A stretch of 64,000 nt of DNA. It comes from Spiribacter roseus (GTDB lineage: Bacteria; Pseudomonadota; Gammaproteobacteria; Nitrococcales; Nitrococcaceae). Within the stretch, counting starts at the first letter, position 1. Every line of letters begins with the position of its first letter. The stretch is taken from positions 186,001 to 250,000 of the forward strand of contig NZ_CP016382.1 in NCBI RefSeq assembly GCF_002813635.1, written 5' to 3'. The notes below the pieces were generated by a model. It made no database searches and was not told where the DNA came from. It saw only the letters and a list, made by a program, of their open reading frames with translations. The position numbers and the translations under genes are program-made. Positions 47,255 through 54,769 of this stretch are shown here, one piece after another.

Positions 47255-49033
47255 ATGCGCACCCACTACTGCGGCGATGTCACCGAGGCCCTGCTCGATC
47301 AGGATGTAGAAATCTGCGGCTGGGTGCACCGGCGGCGGGACCACGGGGGTGTCATCTTCATTGATCTGCGCGACCGCGAGGGTCGCCTGCAGGTGGTGTT
47401 CGACCCGGATCGCGAGGAGGCCTTCGCCACCGCCGACCGTGCCCGGCCCGAGTGGGTGCTGCGAATCAGTGGCCGGGTGCGTCGCCGGCCGGAGGGGACC
47501 GCCAACGAGAACCTCGGCTCGGGCCAGGTCGAGGTGCTCGCCCATGACATAGAAGTGCTCAATACGGCCAAGACGCCGCCGTTCCAGCTCGACGAGGACG
47601 ACGTTGGCGAGGATGTGCGCCTGCGTCATCGCTACATGGATCTGCGCCGCCCGGCGATGCAGCAGCACCTGATCATCCGCGCTCGGGTGACCAGCTTCAT
47701 GCACCGCTTCCTCGACGGCTACGGTTTTCTCGATATCGAAACGCCGATGCTAACCCGGGCGACGCCCGAGGGCGCCCGGGACTTTCTGGTGCCAAGCCGC
47801 CTGCATGCGGGCAGTTTCTACGCGCTGCCGCAGTCGCCGCAGCTGTTCAAGCAGCTTCTGATGATGTCGGGCCTCGATCGCTACTACCAGATCGTGCGCT
47901 GCTTTCGGGACGAGGACCTGCGGGCCGACCGCCAGCCCGAGTTCACCCAGCTTGATGTCGAGGCCTCGTTCATGGACGAGGGCGAGATCACTGAGCTGAT
48001 GGAGCGCATGGTCCGCGAGCTCATGCACGATGTGGCGGGCGTCGATCTCCCTGCGACCTTCCCGCGGATGACCTACGCCGAGGCCATCGAGCGCTACGGC
48101 ATTGACCGGCCCGACCTGCGTATCCCCATGGAGCTGGTCACGGTCAGTGATCTGCTGACCGGGGTGGATTTCAAAGTGTTCGCCGGGCCGGCCGCAGACC
48201 CGCGGGGGCGTGTTGCCGCCCTGCGCGTGCCGGGCGGGGCATCGCTCACCCGCAGGCAGATCGACGAGTACACCGAGTTCGTGGGGCGCTATGGCGCCAA
48301 AGGCCTCGCGTACATCAAGGTCAATGACCCGGCGGAAGGCGTTGACGGGCTGCAGAGCCCCATCCTCAAGTTTTTGCCCAAATCGGTGGTCACCGACCTG
48401 CTCGCACGCACCGGCGCCGGTGCCGGTGATCTGATCTTTTTTGGGGCGGATCGGGCCAATGTGGTCAACGAGTCGTTGGCCGCGCTGCGGGTGCGGTTGG
48501 GCCACGATCTGGGGCTGCTCGAGGGCGAATGGCGGCCGCTGTGGGTGGTCGACTTTCCGATGTTCGAGTACGACGAGGATGATGGGCGTTACTACGCGCT
48601 GCATCACCCCTTCACCGCGCCGCGCACGGATTCGGTGGAGGCGTTCCAGGCCGCCGATCCCGAGGCGCTCATTTCCCGGGCCTATGATCTGGTGCTCAAC
48701 GGCACCGAGCTGGGCGGCGGGTCGATCCGTATCCATCGCCCCGAGATGCAGTGGGCGGTGTTCGAGCGCCTGGGCATCGAGGCGGATGAGGCGCGCGAGA
48801 AGTTCGGCTTCCTGCTCGAGGCGCTCGAGTACGGCGCGCCGCCGCATGGGGGGATCGCCTTCGGGCTTGACCGGCTGGTCATGCTGATTGCCGGGGCAGG
48901 CTCGATCCGCGACGTCATGGCCTTTCCCAAGACGCAGACCGGCACCTGCCTGCTCACCGATGCGCCGGCGGGGGTGGATACCCAGGCGCTGGATGACCTG
49001 CACATCCGCGTGCGCCGGCCGCAGAAGGGCTAG
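47255..49033 (+). CDS. aspS: Aspartyl-tRNA synthetase
   Basis: 592 residues, bacterial-type class II synthetase. It has the anticodon-binding OB fold ([22 protein letters not shown]), motif 2 ([20 protein letters not shown]), the bacterial GAD insertion (about 290-410) and motif 3 ([16 protein letters not shown]). The start at 47255 (MRTHYCG) is the family start; a TTG at 47246 is in frame. In most gammaproteobacteria yebC-ruvCAB-tol follows aspS; here that block is 4-12 kb away on the other strand. Confidence 0.97.
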   Translation: MRTHYCGDVTEALLDQDVEICGWVHRRRDHGGVIFIDLRDREGRLQVVFDPDREEAFATADRARPEWVLRISGRVRRRPEGTANENLGSGQVEVLAHDIEVLNTAKTPPFQLDEDDVGEDVRLRHRYMDLRRPAMQQHLIIRARVTSFMHRFLDGYGFLDIETPMLTRATPEGARDFLVPSRLHAGSFYALPQSPQLFKQLLMMSGLDRYYQIVRCFRDEDLRADRQPEFTQLDVEASFMDEGEITELMERMVRELMHDVAGVDLPATFPRMTYAEAIERYGIDRPDLRIPMELVTVSDLLTGVDFKVFAGPAADPRGRVAALRVPGGASLTRRQIDEYTEFVGRYGAKGLAYIKVNDPAEGVDGLQSPILKFLPKSVVTDLLARTGAGAGDLIFFGADRANVVNESLAALRVRLGHDLGLLEGEWRPLWVVDFPMFEYDEDDGRYYALHHPFTAPRTDSVEAFQAADPEALISRAYDLVLNGTELGGGSIRIHRPEMQWAVFERLGIEADEAREKFGFLLEALEYGAPPHGGIAFGLDRLVMLIAGAGSIRDVMAFPKTQTGTCLLTDAPAGVDTQALDDLHIRVRRPQKG

Positions 49034-49575
49034 TCGGTAAGCGTCAGCCGGGTGCCGGGTCGGATGCCGTGGCGCCCGGCGGCACCGGCCGCGAGCTCAA
49101 GGGCGGCGGCAATCGGTGCATCGATCCCATAGCCGGTGCCACCGGGGGTCATCCGCTCGACGTCAATCACGACGCCGTCGGCGTTGATATAGGCAATGTC
49201 GAGGGCGCGCCGGACGTTCTGCATGTGCCAGCCCACCCGGCGCGGCTGTGTGAAGGCGAACCAGATCGGCTGATCGGCGATCACTGCGGCGGGCAGATCC
49301 TGCATGCCCTGGGCGCGCTCGTCGGGCTCATCGGCAATGCGCACGGCGAGGCGGCGGGGCGATGAATGGGTCTTTTCAGCGTCATCGGCTGCCGGCGGGG
49401 TGATCACGACCTCGCCCGTGGTCATGGACTGCCAGGCGGCGGGCAGGGCAGTGGGATCTGGCGCGGTGCCGGCATCGGCGGATTCGGCCGTCCCGCCGAA
49501 CAGCCAGGCATCACCCAGCAGGATCGCGCCGGCCAGTGCCAGCCCCGCAATAATCCGTGCAATCCATCGTTTCAT
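49030..49575 (-). CDS. DUF192-family exported protein
   Basis: 181 residues. One N-terminal hydrophobic segment ([24 protein letters not shown]) serves as signal or anchor. The DUF192 fold is seen in [44 protein letters not shown] and [10 protein letters not shown]. The function is unknown. The longer frame (to 49827) was rejected because it runs through the promoter and start region of the divergent SMR gene. The stop overlaps the convergent aspS by four bases. Confidence 0.85.
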   Translation of the reverse strand: MKRWIARIIAGLALAGAILLGDAWLFGGTAESADAGTAPDPTALPAAWQSMTTGEVVITPPAADDAEKTHSSPRRLAVRIADEPDERAQGMQDLPAAVIADQPIWFAFTQPRRVGWHMQNVRRALDIAYINADGVVIDVERMTPGGTGYGIDAPIAAALELAAGAAGRHGIRPGTRLTLTD

Positions 49576-49723
49576 GGGTAGCAGGCTAACCGATTCCCGG
49601 CGCCGGCGTCGCGGGGTGAAGATCGGTAACGTCGGTGTGGCTGCGGCTGGGACCGGGGTTGTGGGTGGCCGGGGGCGATGGATCGGCGTAGCGTCGGCGG
49701 CTGGTTGGTTGCAAGGAGGGGTC

Positions 49724-50041
49724 ATGCCCGCATGGCTGTTACTGGTGGGCGCGGTCACCATGGAGGTGATCGGCACCACGGCGCTCAAGTTATCCGACGG
49801 TTTTTCACGCCTTTGGCCGAGCCTCATCGTGGTGGCGGGCTATGGGCTTGCGTTCATTGCGCTGGGGCTGGTGCTCAAGCGCATGGAGGTGAGCGTGGCC
49901 TATGCGGTGTGGGCCGGGCTTGGCACCGCGCTGGTGGCCCTGGTGGGGGTTTTCTTTTTTGGTGAGGCGATGAGCTGGGTCAAGGCCGGCAGCCTGCTGC
50001 TGATCATTCTGGGGCTGGTGGGGTTGAATCTGGCCGGTTGA
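49724..50041 (+). CDS. Small multidrug resistance (SMR) transporter
   Basis: 105 residues, four membrane helices. The essential proton- and drug-binding Glu14 is in GAVTMEVIGTTALK; the second and third helices (SLIVVAGYGLAFIALGLVL and AYAVWAGLGTALVALVG) are also typical. Dimers export quaternary ammonium compounds in the EmrE subgroup or guanidinium in the Gdx subgroup; WAGLGTALVA fits the EmrE/QacE-like side. The start at 49724 has AAGGAGG at 49713-49719. Confidence 0.9.
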   Translation: MPAWLLLVGAVTMEVIGTTALKLSDGFSRLWPSLIVVAGYGLAFIALGLVLKRMEVSVAYAVWAGLGTALVALVGVFFFGEAMSWVKAGSLLLIILGLVGLNLAG

Positions 50042-50073
50042 GGTGGGATATCTCAGGGACAGGACATCGATGG

Positions 50074-50115
50074 TTTGGGTTTGAGCTTGGGCTTGGGCTT
50101 GGATTTGGGCTTGGG
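50074..50115 (+). repeat. Hexanucleotide tandem repeat (YTTGGG)7 upstream of dps
   Basis: Seven consecutive 6-base units: TTTGGG, TTTGAG, CTTGGG, CTTGGG, CTTGGA, TTTGGG, CTTGGG. It lies 33 bases after the SMR gene and 66 bases before the dps start, in the likely promoter region. Slippage could change promoter spacing in steps of six bases. Confidence 0.8.
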
Positions 50116-50131
50116 TCGCCGCGATGTTAAA

Positions 50132-50146
50132 TTGAAATGGTTTCAA
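50132..50146. promoter_or_regulatory. Inverted repeat upstream of dps
   Basis: Perfect arms TTGAAA and TTTCAA around TGG, 36 bases before the dps start in AT-rich DNA. It may be an operator (for example of a peroxide or starvation regulator) and TTGAAA might double as a -35 box. Unproven. Confidence 0.4.
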
Positions 50147-50181
50147 ACAGCGCGTCAGGACGACGCAAAAAGGAGGTCATC

Positions 50182-50658
50182 ATGGCCACACCGGCAATCA
50201 ATATCGGGATCGAGGAAAGCGCCCGCGTCGAGATCGCGGAGGGGGTCAGTCGTGTGCTGGCTGACAGCTATTCGCTGTACCTGAAAACCCATAACTTCCA
50301 CTGGAACGTGACCGGGCCGATGTTCAACTCCTTGCACAACATGTTCGAGGAGCAGTACACCGAGCTTGCCACGGCGGTGGATGACATCGCTGAGCGCATC
50401 CGCGCACTGGGGGCCCGCGCGCCGGGTAGCTACAGTGAGTATGCAAAGCTGACCTCCATCCCCGAGGAGAGCAGCACGCCGGATGCCCAAGAGATGATCC
50501 GTCAGTTGGTCACGGGTCATGAGATCGTCGCCCGCACGGCGCGCGAGGTGTTTGCGACGGCGGATGAGGCGCATGACGAGCCGACCGCCGATCTACTGAC
50601 CGAGCGCATGCAGCTTCATGAGAAGACGGCGTGGATGCTGCGCAGCATGCTGGAGTGA
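50182..50658 (+). CDS. dps: Dps-family DNA-protecting ferritin-like protein
   Basis: 158 residues. The inter-subunit ferroxidase site is visible in THNFHWNVTGPMF (His) and FEEQYTELATAVDDIAERIRALG (Glu/Asp). Dodecamers oxidise ferrous iron with hydrogen peroxide and protect DNA in stress. The start at 50182 follows AAGGAGG at 50169-50175. The N-terminal tail is short and little basic, so DNA binding is uncertain. It is monocistronic with a strong terminator. Confidence 0.92.
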   Translation: MATPAINIGIEESARVEIAEGVSRVLADSYSLYLKTHNFHWNVTGPMFNSLHNMFEEQYTELATAVDDIAERIRALGARAPGSYSEYAKLTSIPEESSTPDAQEMIRQLVTGHEIVARTAREVFATADEAHDEPTADLLTERMQLHEKTAWMLRSMLE

Positions 50659-50699
50659 TGGTGCGGTCTGGATAGCGGATACGGCGTTGCTCGCCGTCG

Positions 50700-50739
50700 C
50701 GGCCGGGGGTGGATGCGTCTGCCTCCGGCCGTTTTTTTT
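50700..50739 (+). terminator. Rho-independent terminator of dps
   Basis: CGGCCGGGGG and CCTCCGGCCG form a ten-base stem with one mismatch around a 12-base loop, followed by eight T residues (50732-50739). Confidence 0.9.
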
Positions 50740-50773
50740 GTGAAAGGCGCGTTGTCATCCCCTTTCTTGCTGC

Positions 50774-50865
50774 GTGAACACGCGCGCAACACACCGGCTA
50801 TCCACACGCCTCATCCACACGCCTCATCCACATCGCGAGGATGTGGGTGCGGCATACACACGCGG
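50774..50865 (+). repeat. 13-bp ACAC tandem repeat array (copy D) downstream of the ccdAB fusion
   Basis: Five contiguous 13-base units from 50774 to 50838, two of them the identical ATCCACACGCCTC. An inverted piece (GGATGTGGGTGCGG) at 50839-50852 and a further unit CATACACACGCGG at 50853-50865 follow. CCACAT...ATGTGG can form a hairpin. The array ends 11 bases from the stop of the ccdAB fusion gene. Confidence 0.7.
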
Positions 50866-50876
50866 CAGCGGCGCGC

Positions 50877-51614
50877 CTAAATGCCGCCGAACACAAAGTC
50901 GATGGCGCGCATGATCTGCTGCGTCTCGCCGGTGAGGGATCCCGCCGGTTTGCCGAGCGCGTTATCCGATACCGTCATGAGCCGATCGACCACCACGACG
51001 AAATGGCTGCCGGGCGAGCACTCGAGCGCAACGATCGGGTGGGCTTCCTGCAGCGGGCGTTCGAAATGGGCCGTGGGCACGAGCGGCGCGACAATCGCCC
51101 GACCGAGGGGTTGGAGCAGCGAGTTCTGCAGGCTGACGAGAAACGGCGCCCGCGAGTCAATGCGGAACTTGTCGGCCCGGTATACCGGGTAGGTCGTCGA
51201 GGCGAGCTGGCCGCTCAGCCGTCGATCCACCGATTCCTTGAGAATCGGCACACGATCGATCATCGCCCGGACCCACTCGTCGGTCAGAAAGTCGTCATGA
51301 CCGTTATGACCATCTGCGCCATCGGTGCCGTTAGCGTCGTCGATATCGTCGATATTGATGAAGGGTATTGGCCTGGACGGCCGATTGTCCCGGGCGCTCG
51401 GGGGGTCAACGCGATTCTCAATCAGGGCGCGGCGATTGCGCTTGAGCCAGGTACGGCAGCGTAGTGCATGCAGTGATTCACGCAGATGATCCTCAAAGAA
51501 TCCCGAGAGGTTCATCTCCAGCGCCCGGGCCTCGTCGAGGAGATCGGGATCGATGCTTACATTGATGCGCCTTTTCTGAAGCGGCATGCGGGGCGTTCGA
51601 GTACCGAGAACCAT
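50877..51614 (-). CDS. CcdA-CcdB fusion protein (single-chain type II toxin-antitoxin)
   Basis: 245 residues from the start at 51614 (51587 is the alternative; a longer frame to 51779 runs through repeat DNA). Residues about 12-68 are CcdA-like: RRINVSIDPDLLDEARALEM, then NLSGFFEDHLRESL and LRCRTWLKRNRRALIE, a ribbon-helix-helix antitoxin. A linker (about 70-135) is acidic and Gly/His-rich in the middle (NGTDGADGHNGHDD). Residues about 140-245 are CcdB-like: TYPVYRADKFRIDSRAPFLV, SLQNSLLQPLGRAIVAPL and the end IMRAIDFVFGGI. F-plasmid CcdB ends in FWGI, where the Trp is needed to poison gyrase; here that Trp is Gly. The two are normally separate overlapping genes; no stop or frameshift is seen between them here. 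The product may be self-neutralised, or cut to release the toxin. Confidence 0.78.
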   Translation of the reverse strand: MVLGTRTPRMPLQKRRINVSIDPDLLDEARALEMNLSGFFEDHLRESLHALRCRTWLKRNRRALIENRVDPPSARDNRPSRPIPFINIDDIDDANGTDGADGHNGHDDFLTDEWVRAMIDRVPILKESVDRRLSGQLASTTYPVYRADKFRIDSRAPFLVSLQNSLLQPLGRAIVAPLVPTAHFERPLQEAHPIVALECSPGSHFVVVVDRLMTVSDNALGKPAGSLTGETQQIMRAIDFVFGGI

Positions 51615-51628
51615 GTCGTCGTCTGCCT

Positions 51629-51680
51629 GGTTAGTGTGTATGGGGCATGTGTATCGGGCGTGTGTATTCAGCGTGTGCGC
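51629..51680 (-). repeat. 13-bp ACAC tandem repeat array (copy E) upstream of the ccdAB fusion
   Basis: On the minus strand four units follow one another: GCGCACACGCTGA, ATACACACGCCCG, ATACACATGCCCC and ATACACACTAACC, ending 14 bases before the fusion gene start. It is nearly identical to the core of copy B over about 36 bases, but in opposite genomic orientation. The remaining gap to 51879 contains only the metY promoter region. Confidence 0.7.
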
Positions 51681-51879
51681 GGGCCGCGGAAGACAGTTAA
51701 CAACGCGCTCCTTCGGTATCACCGCCCGCGACGCCAGACGGTCCCCGCCACCCGATGGCCGGCCTTTATTCCATCCCACGCTTTCCTTATCACCACATAT
51801 TCCAGACGCCTGCGCTCAAACGCGTTAGAGTTTTGGGGTATAAAGCGATCTGATTACAGACCAACAGCGAGATCCCTCC

Positions 51880-53160
51880 ATGAAACTCGAGACTCAGGCC
51901 ATCCACAGCGGCTATTCCCCGGATCCGACGACCAAGGCGGTGGCGGTGCCGATCTACCAGACCACCTCGTACGCCTTTGACGACACCCAGCATGGGGCGG
52001 ACCTGTTTGACCTGAAGGTCGAGGGCAACATCTACAGCCGCATCATGAACCCGACCAACGGTGCGCTTGAGCAGCGCGTGGCGGAGATGGAAGGCGGCAT
52101 CGCCGGACTGGCCGTGGCTTCGGGGATGGCGGCCATCACCTATGCCATTCAGTGCATCACCCGTGTCGGCGATAACATCGTCACCACCAGTCAGCTCTAC
52201 GGCGGCACCTACAATCTGTTCGCCCACGCCCTGCCCAACATGGGCATTGAGGTGCGGTTTGCGAGCGGTGATGATCCGGCCGCCATCGAGGCACTGATCG
52301 ATGACAACACCAAGGCGGTGTATGCCGAGACCGTCGGCAACCCCAACGGCAACGTGGTGGACATCGAAGCCTTCGCCACCATCGCCCATCGCCATGGTGT
52401 GCCGCTGATCGTCGATAACACGGTGCCGACGCCGGTACTCTGGCGGCCCATCGAGCAGGGCGCCGACATCGTCATCCACTCGCTGACCAAGGCGATGGGT
52501 GGGCACGGCACCACCGTGGGCGGCGTAATCGTCGACTCAGGCAACTTCCCCTGGGCGGACTACGCCAAGAAATTCCCCATGCTCACCGAGCCTGATCCGT
52601 CCTACCACGGCGTGGTCTACACCGAGGCGCTGGGCGCGGCGGCGTATATCGGGCGCTGCCGGGTCGCACCGCTTCGCAACATGGGCGCGGCACTCTCGCC
52701 GATGAACGCTTTTTTGCTGATGCAGGGCATTGAGACCGTGCCCCTGCGCATGGCCCGTCACGGCGAAAACGCCATTGCGCTGGCCGAGCATCTGAAAGCG
52801 CATCCGGGCGTGATCTGGGTGAAGTACGCCGGCCTGCCTGACAGTCCCTACTATCCGCTGGTGCAGAAATACATGGGCGGCAACAACGCCGGCGGCATCC
52901 TCAGTTTTGGGATCAAGGGCGGCGAAGAAGCGGGGGCGAAGTTCATCGATGCGCTGCAGCTCATCGTGCGTCTGGTCAACATCGGCGACGCCAAGTCGCT
53001 GGCCTGCCATCCGGCCACCACCACGCACCGCCAGTTGAACGACGAGGAGCTGGCGAGCGCCGGGGTCAGCCGTGACATGGTGCGGATCTCGGTAGGCATC
53101 GAGCACATCGACGACATCCTCGCCGATGTCGATCAGGCGCTGGCGGCGGCGGGACGCTAG
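51880..53160 (+). CDS. metY: O-acetylhomoserine sulfhydrylase
   Basis: 426 residues, PLP-dependent Cys/Met metabolism family, of the longer OAH/OAS sulfhydrylase type. The PLP lysine (about residue 204) is in IHSLTKAMGGHGTTVGG, with PIYQTTSYAFDD, NPTNGALEQRVAEMEGG and HPATTTHRQL as family marks. It makes homocysteine from O-acetylhomoserine and sulfide. A TATAAA -10-like box lies at 51839-51844 with no convincing -35. No SAM riboswitch was recognised in the 100-base leader. Confidence 0.93.
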   Translation: MKLETQAIHSGYSPDPTTKAVAVPIYQTTSYAFDDTQHGADLFDLKVEGNIYSRIMNPTNGALEQRVAEMEGGIAGLAVASGMAAITYAIQCITRVGDNIVTTSQLYGGTYNLFAHALPNMGIEVRFASGDDPAAIEALIDDNTKAVYAETVGNPNGNVVDIEAFATIAHRHGVPLIVDNTVPTPVLWRPIEQGADIVIHSLTKAMGGHGTTVGGVIVDSGNFPWADYAKKFPMLTEPDPSYHGVVYTEALGAAAYIGRCRVAPLRNMGAALSPMNAFLLMQGIETVPLRMARHGENAIALAEHLKAHPGVIWVKYAGLPDSPYYPLVQKYMGGNNAGGILSFGIKGGEEAGAKFIDALQLIVRLVNIGDAKSLACHPATTTHRQLNDEELASAGVSRDMVRISVGIEHIDDILADVDQALAAAGR

Positions 53161-53200
53161 GTCGCCGCGCTCATGTCGGAAGCTTGATCGAGTTCAGAAG

Positions 53201-53276
53201 TGGTGGGTCGTGCAGGATTCGAACCTGCGACCAGCGGATTAAAAGTCCGATGCTCTACCAACTGAGCTAACGACCC
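53201..53276 (-). tRNA. tRNA-Lys (anticodon TTT)
   Basis: On the minus strand the acceptor GGGTCGT pairs with ACGACCC, discriminator A, and CCA is encoded. The anticodon stem TCGGA/TCCGC (last pair weak) holds the loop CTTTTAA with anticodon TTT. D loop AGCTCAGTTGGTAGAGC and T arm GCAGG-TTCGAAT-CCTGC are canonical. It stands just behind cpoB, as in several relatives. Confidence 0.95.
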
Positions 53277-53334
53277 GACGCGGGCGTATGATACGGCGCC
53301 CGTTGCCACCGGGCAATACACGCCGTCACTGAGT

Positions 53335-54153
53335 TCAGCGCTCGTCGAGCCGCTGCTGGGCGAGGCTGGCGGCGGTGCTGTCCGGGAACGCTTCGATCAC
53401 CTCGCGCAATGCCGCTCGTCCCTGCTCGTCACGGCCCTGCTCGAGGTGCACATAGCCGATCTTGAGCAGTGCATCAGGGTGCTTGCGACTGCCGGCATGG
53501 TTGTCGACGACCTGCTCGAATGATTCCAGGGCGGTGTCAAAGTCGCGCACGACGTAATGCGACTCACCCAGCCAGTAGCGGGCGTTGGCGGCGAGGTCGG
53601 CCTCGGGGTGGTTGTCGAGAAAAGCACTGAACGCGTCGGCAGCCGTATCATAGCGACCGGCCTGCAGCTCGCTGAAGGCGGCGTCATAGGCCTCACGGGC
53701 CGCGGCGTCAGCGCTGTCGGTTTCGGCGTCGCCGCCGTCACTCGCGCCGGTATCGGCCTGTGCTTCGCCCCCTGGGTCTTCGCGGGCATCAGCCGGGGCG
53801 GGCTCACCTGCCGCAGGTCCGTCAGGGGTCGCCTCCTCGTCGCCGGCTGATTCCAGTGCCTGCAGCCGCCCATCCAGGTCCAGATACAGCTCCCGCTGCT
53901 GACTGCGGATGTCGTCGATCTGGCGCTGCAGCCGTTCGATCTCGCCGCGCAGCGTGGTGACCTCGCGCTGCAGCTGCTCGCTCTGGTTCATCATCCGCAT
54001 CATGGCCTGGCCCGAGACGCGGTCTTCGAGCCGATCAACCCGGCGCTCGAGGGTCTGCGCCCCGCTGCCGGGGGAGTGGACGATCAGCGCGGTGCCCATC
54101 GAAAGGGCCACGGCGATGGCCAGGATCGGGCGGCGGCCTTGGGTGCCGGTCAT
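53335..54153 (-). CDS. cpoB: Cell division coordinator CpoB (YbgF)
   Basis: 272 residues. Signal peptide (RPILAIAVALSMGTALIVHSPGSGAQT), then a trimerising coiled coil (RRVDRLEDRV to LQALES, about 35-100), an acidic Ala/Gly/Asp-rich linker and C-terminal TPRs (YDAAFSELQAGRYDTAADAF, YWLGESHYVVRDFDTALESF, DALLKIGYVHLEQG). It links peptidoglycan synthesis and Tol-driven outer-membrane constriction in the periplasm. The start at 54153 has AGGAGG eight bases upstream. It is the last gene of the block. Confidence 0.92.
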   Translation of the reverse strand: MTGTQGRRPILAIAVALSMGTALIVHSPGSGAQTLERRVDRLEDRVSGQAMMRMMNQSEQLQREVTTLRGEIERLQRQIDDIRSQQRELYLDLDGRLQALESAGDEEATPDGPAAGEPAPADAREDPGGEAQADTGASDGGDAETDSADAAAREAYDAAFSELQAGRYDTAADAFSAFLDNHPEADLAANARYWLGESHYVVRDFDTALESFEQVVDNHAGSRKHPDALLKIGYVHLEQGRDEQGRAALREVIEAFPDSTAASLAQQRLDER

Positions 54154-54178
54154 GAGGCGTACCTCCTGCGGGATCGGA

Positions 54179-54733
54179 TCAGCGCTCGTAGACAAGGGCG
54201 GCGCGGCGGTTCTCGGCCCAGGCGGATTCATTGCTGCCGCTCACCGCCGGGCTTTCCTCGCCATAGCTCACCACATCGACCTGAGCGTCGTCGGCACCGG
54301 CGATCAGCAGGGCCTGCTTGACCGACTCGGCACGCCGTTCGCCCAGCGCGAGGTTGTATTCACGGGCGCCGCGCTCGTCGGTGTGGCCTTCCACCAGCAG
54401 TTGACGGTCGCTGTTGCGGGCCAGGTACTCGCCGTGCGCCTCGATCAGGGTCATGGCCTCGTCACTCAGCGTGGCGCTGTCGTACTCGAAGTAGACCACC
54501 CGGTCGGCCAGGGCGCTGTCCGGGTCGTCGAGGGGCTCGCCTGAGACACTGCCGCTGGCGGTGGCGCCGCTTGCGGCGGCCGCGCTTTCTTCGGCGTCGA
54601 TCTCGGCCTCGGTGGCGGCGGCCTGATCGATCTCGGCCATTTCGGCATCATCGATGGAATCGTCGGTGGTGGCACAGCCGGCCAGTACGGCGGTCAGGGC
54701 CAGCAGGGTCAGCCATTGTCGGAGTGAGCGCAT
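54179..54733 (-). CDS. pal: Peptidoglycan-associated lipoprotein
   Basis: 184 residues. The lipobox LAGC follows a short signal. After an acidic Ala-rich linker comes the OmpA-like domain with VYFEYDSATLSDEAM, VEGHTDERGAREYNLALGERRAESVK and the peptidoglycan-binding Asp/Arg. It anchors the outer membrane to the wall and binds TolB. Order tolB-pal-cpoB is universal. Confidence 0.95.
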   Translation of the reverse strand: MRSLRQWLTLLALTAVLAGCATTDDSIDDAEMAEIDQAAATEAEIDAEESAAAASGATASGSVSGEPLDDPDSALADRVVYFEYDSATLSDEAMTLIEAHGEYLARNSDRQLLVEGHTDERGAREYNLALGERRAESVKQALLIAGADDAQVDVVSYGEESPAVSGSNESAWAENRRAALVYER

Positions 54734-54769
54734 GAGAGGATCTCCATTCAGTCAGAAAAGGGCAGGGGT

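Noticed and set aside
51780-51879. SAM riboswitch in the metY leader.
   Set aside because: The leader is about 40-100 bases and I could not find the conserved helices or pseudoknot of SAM-I, SAM-II or SAM-IV; only a TATAAA box is seen.
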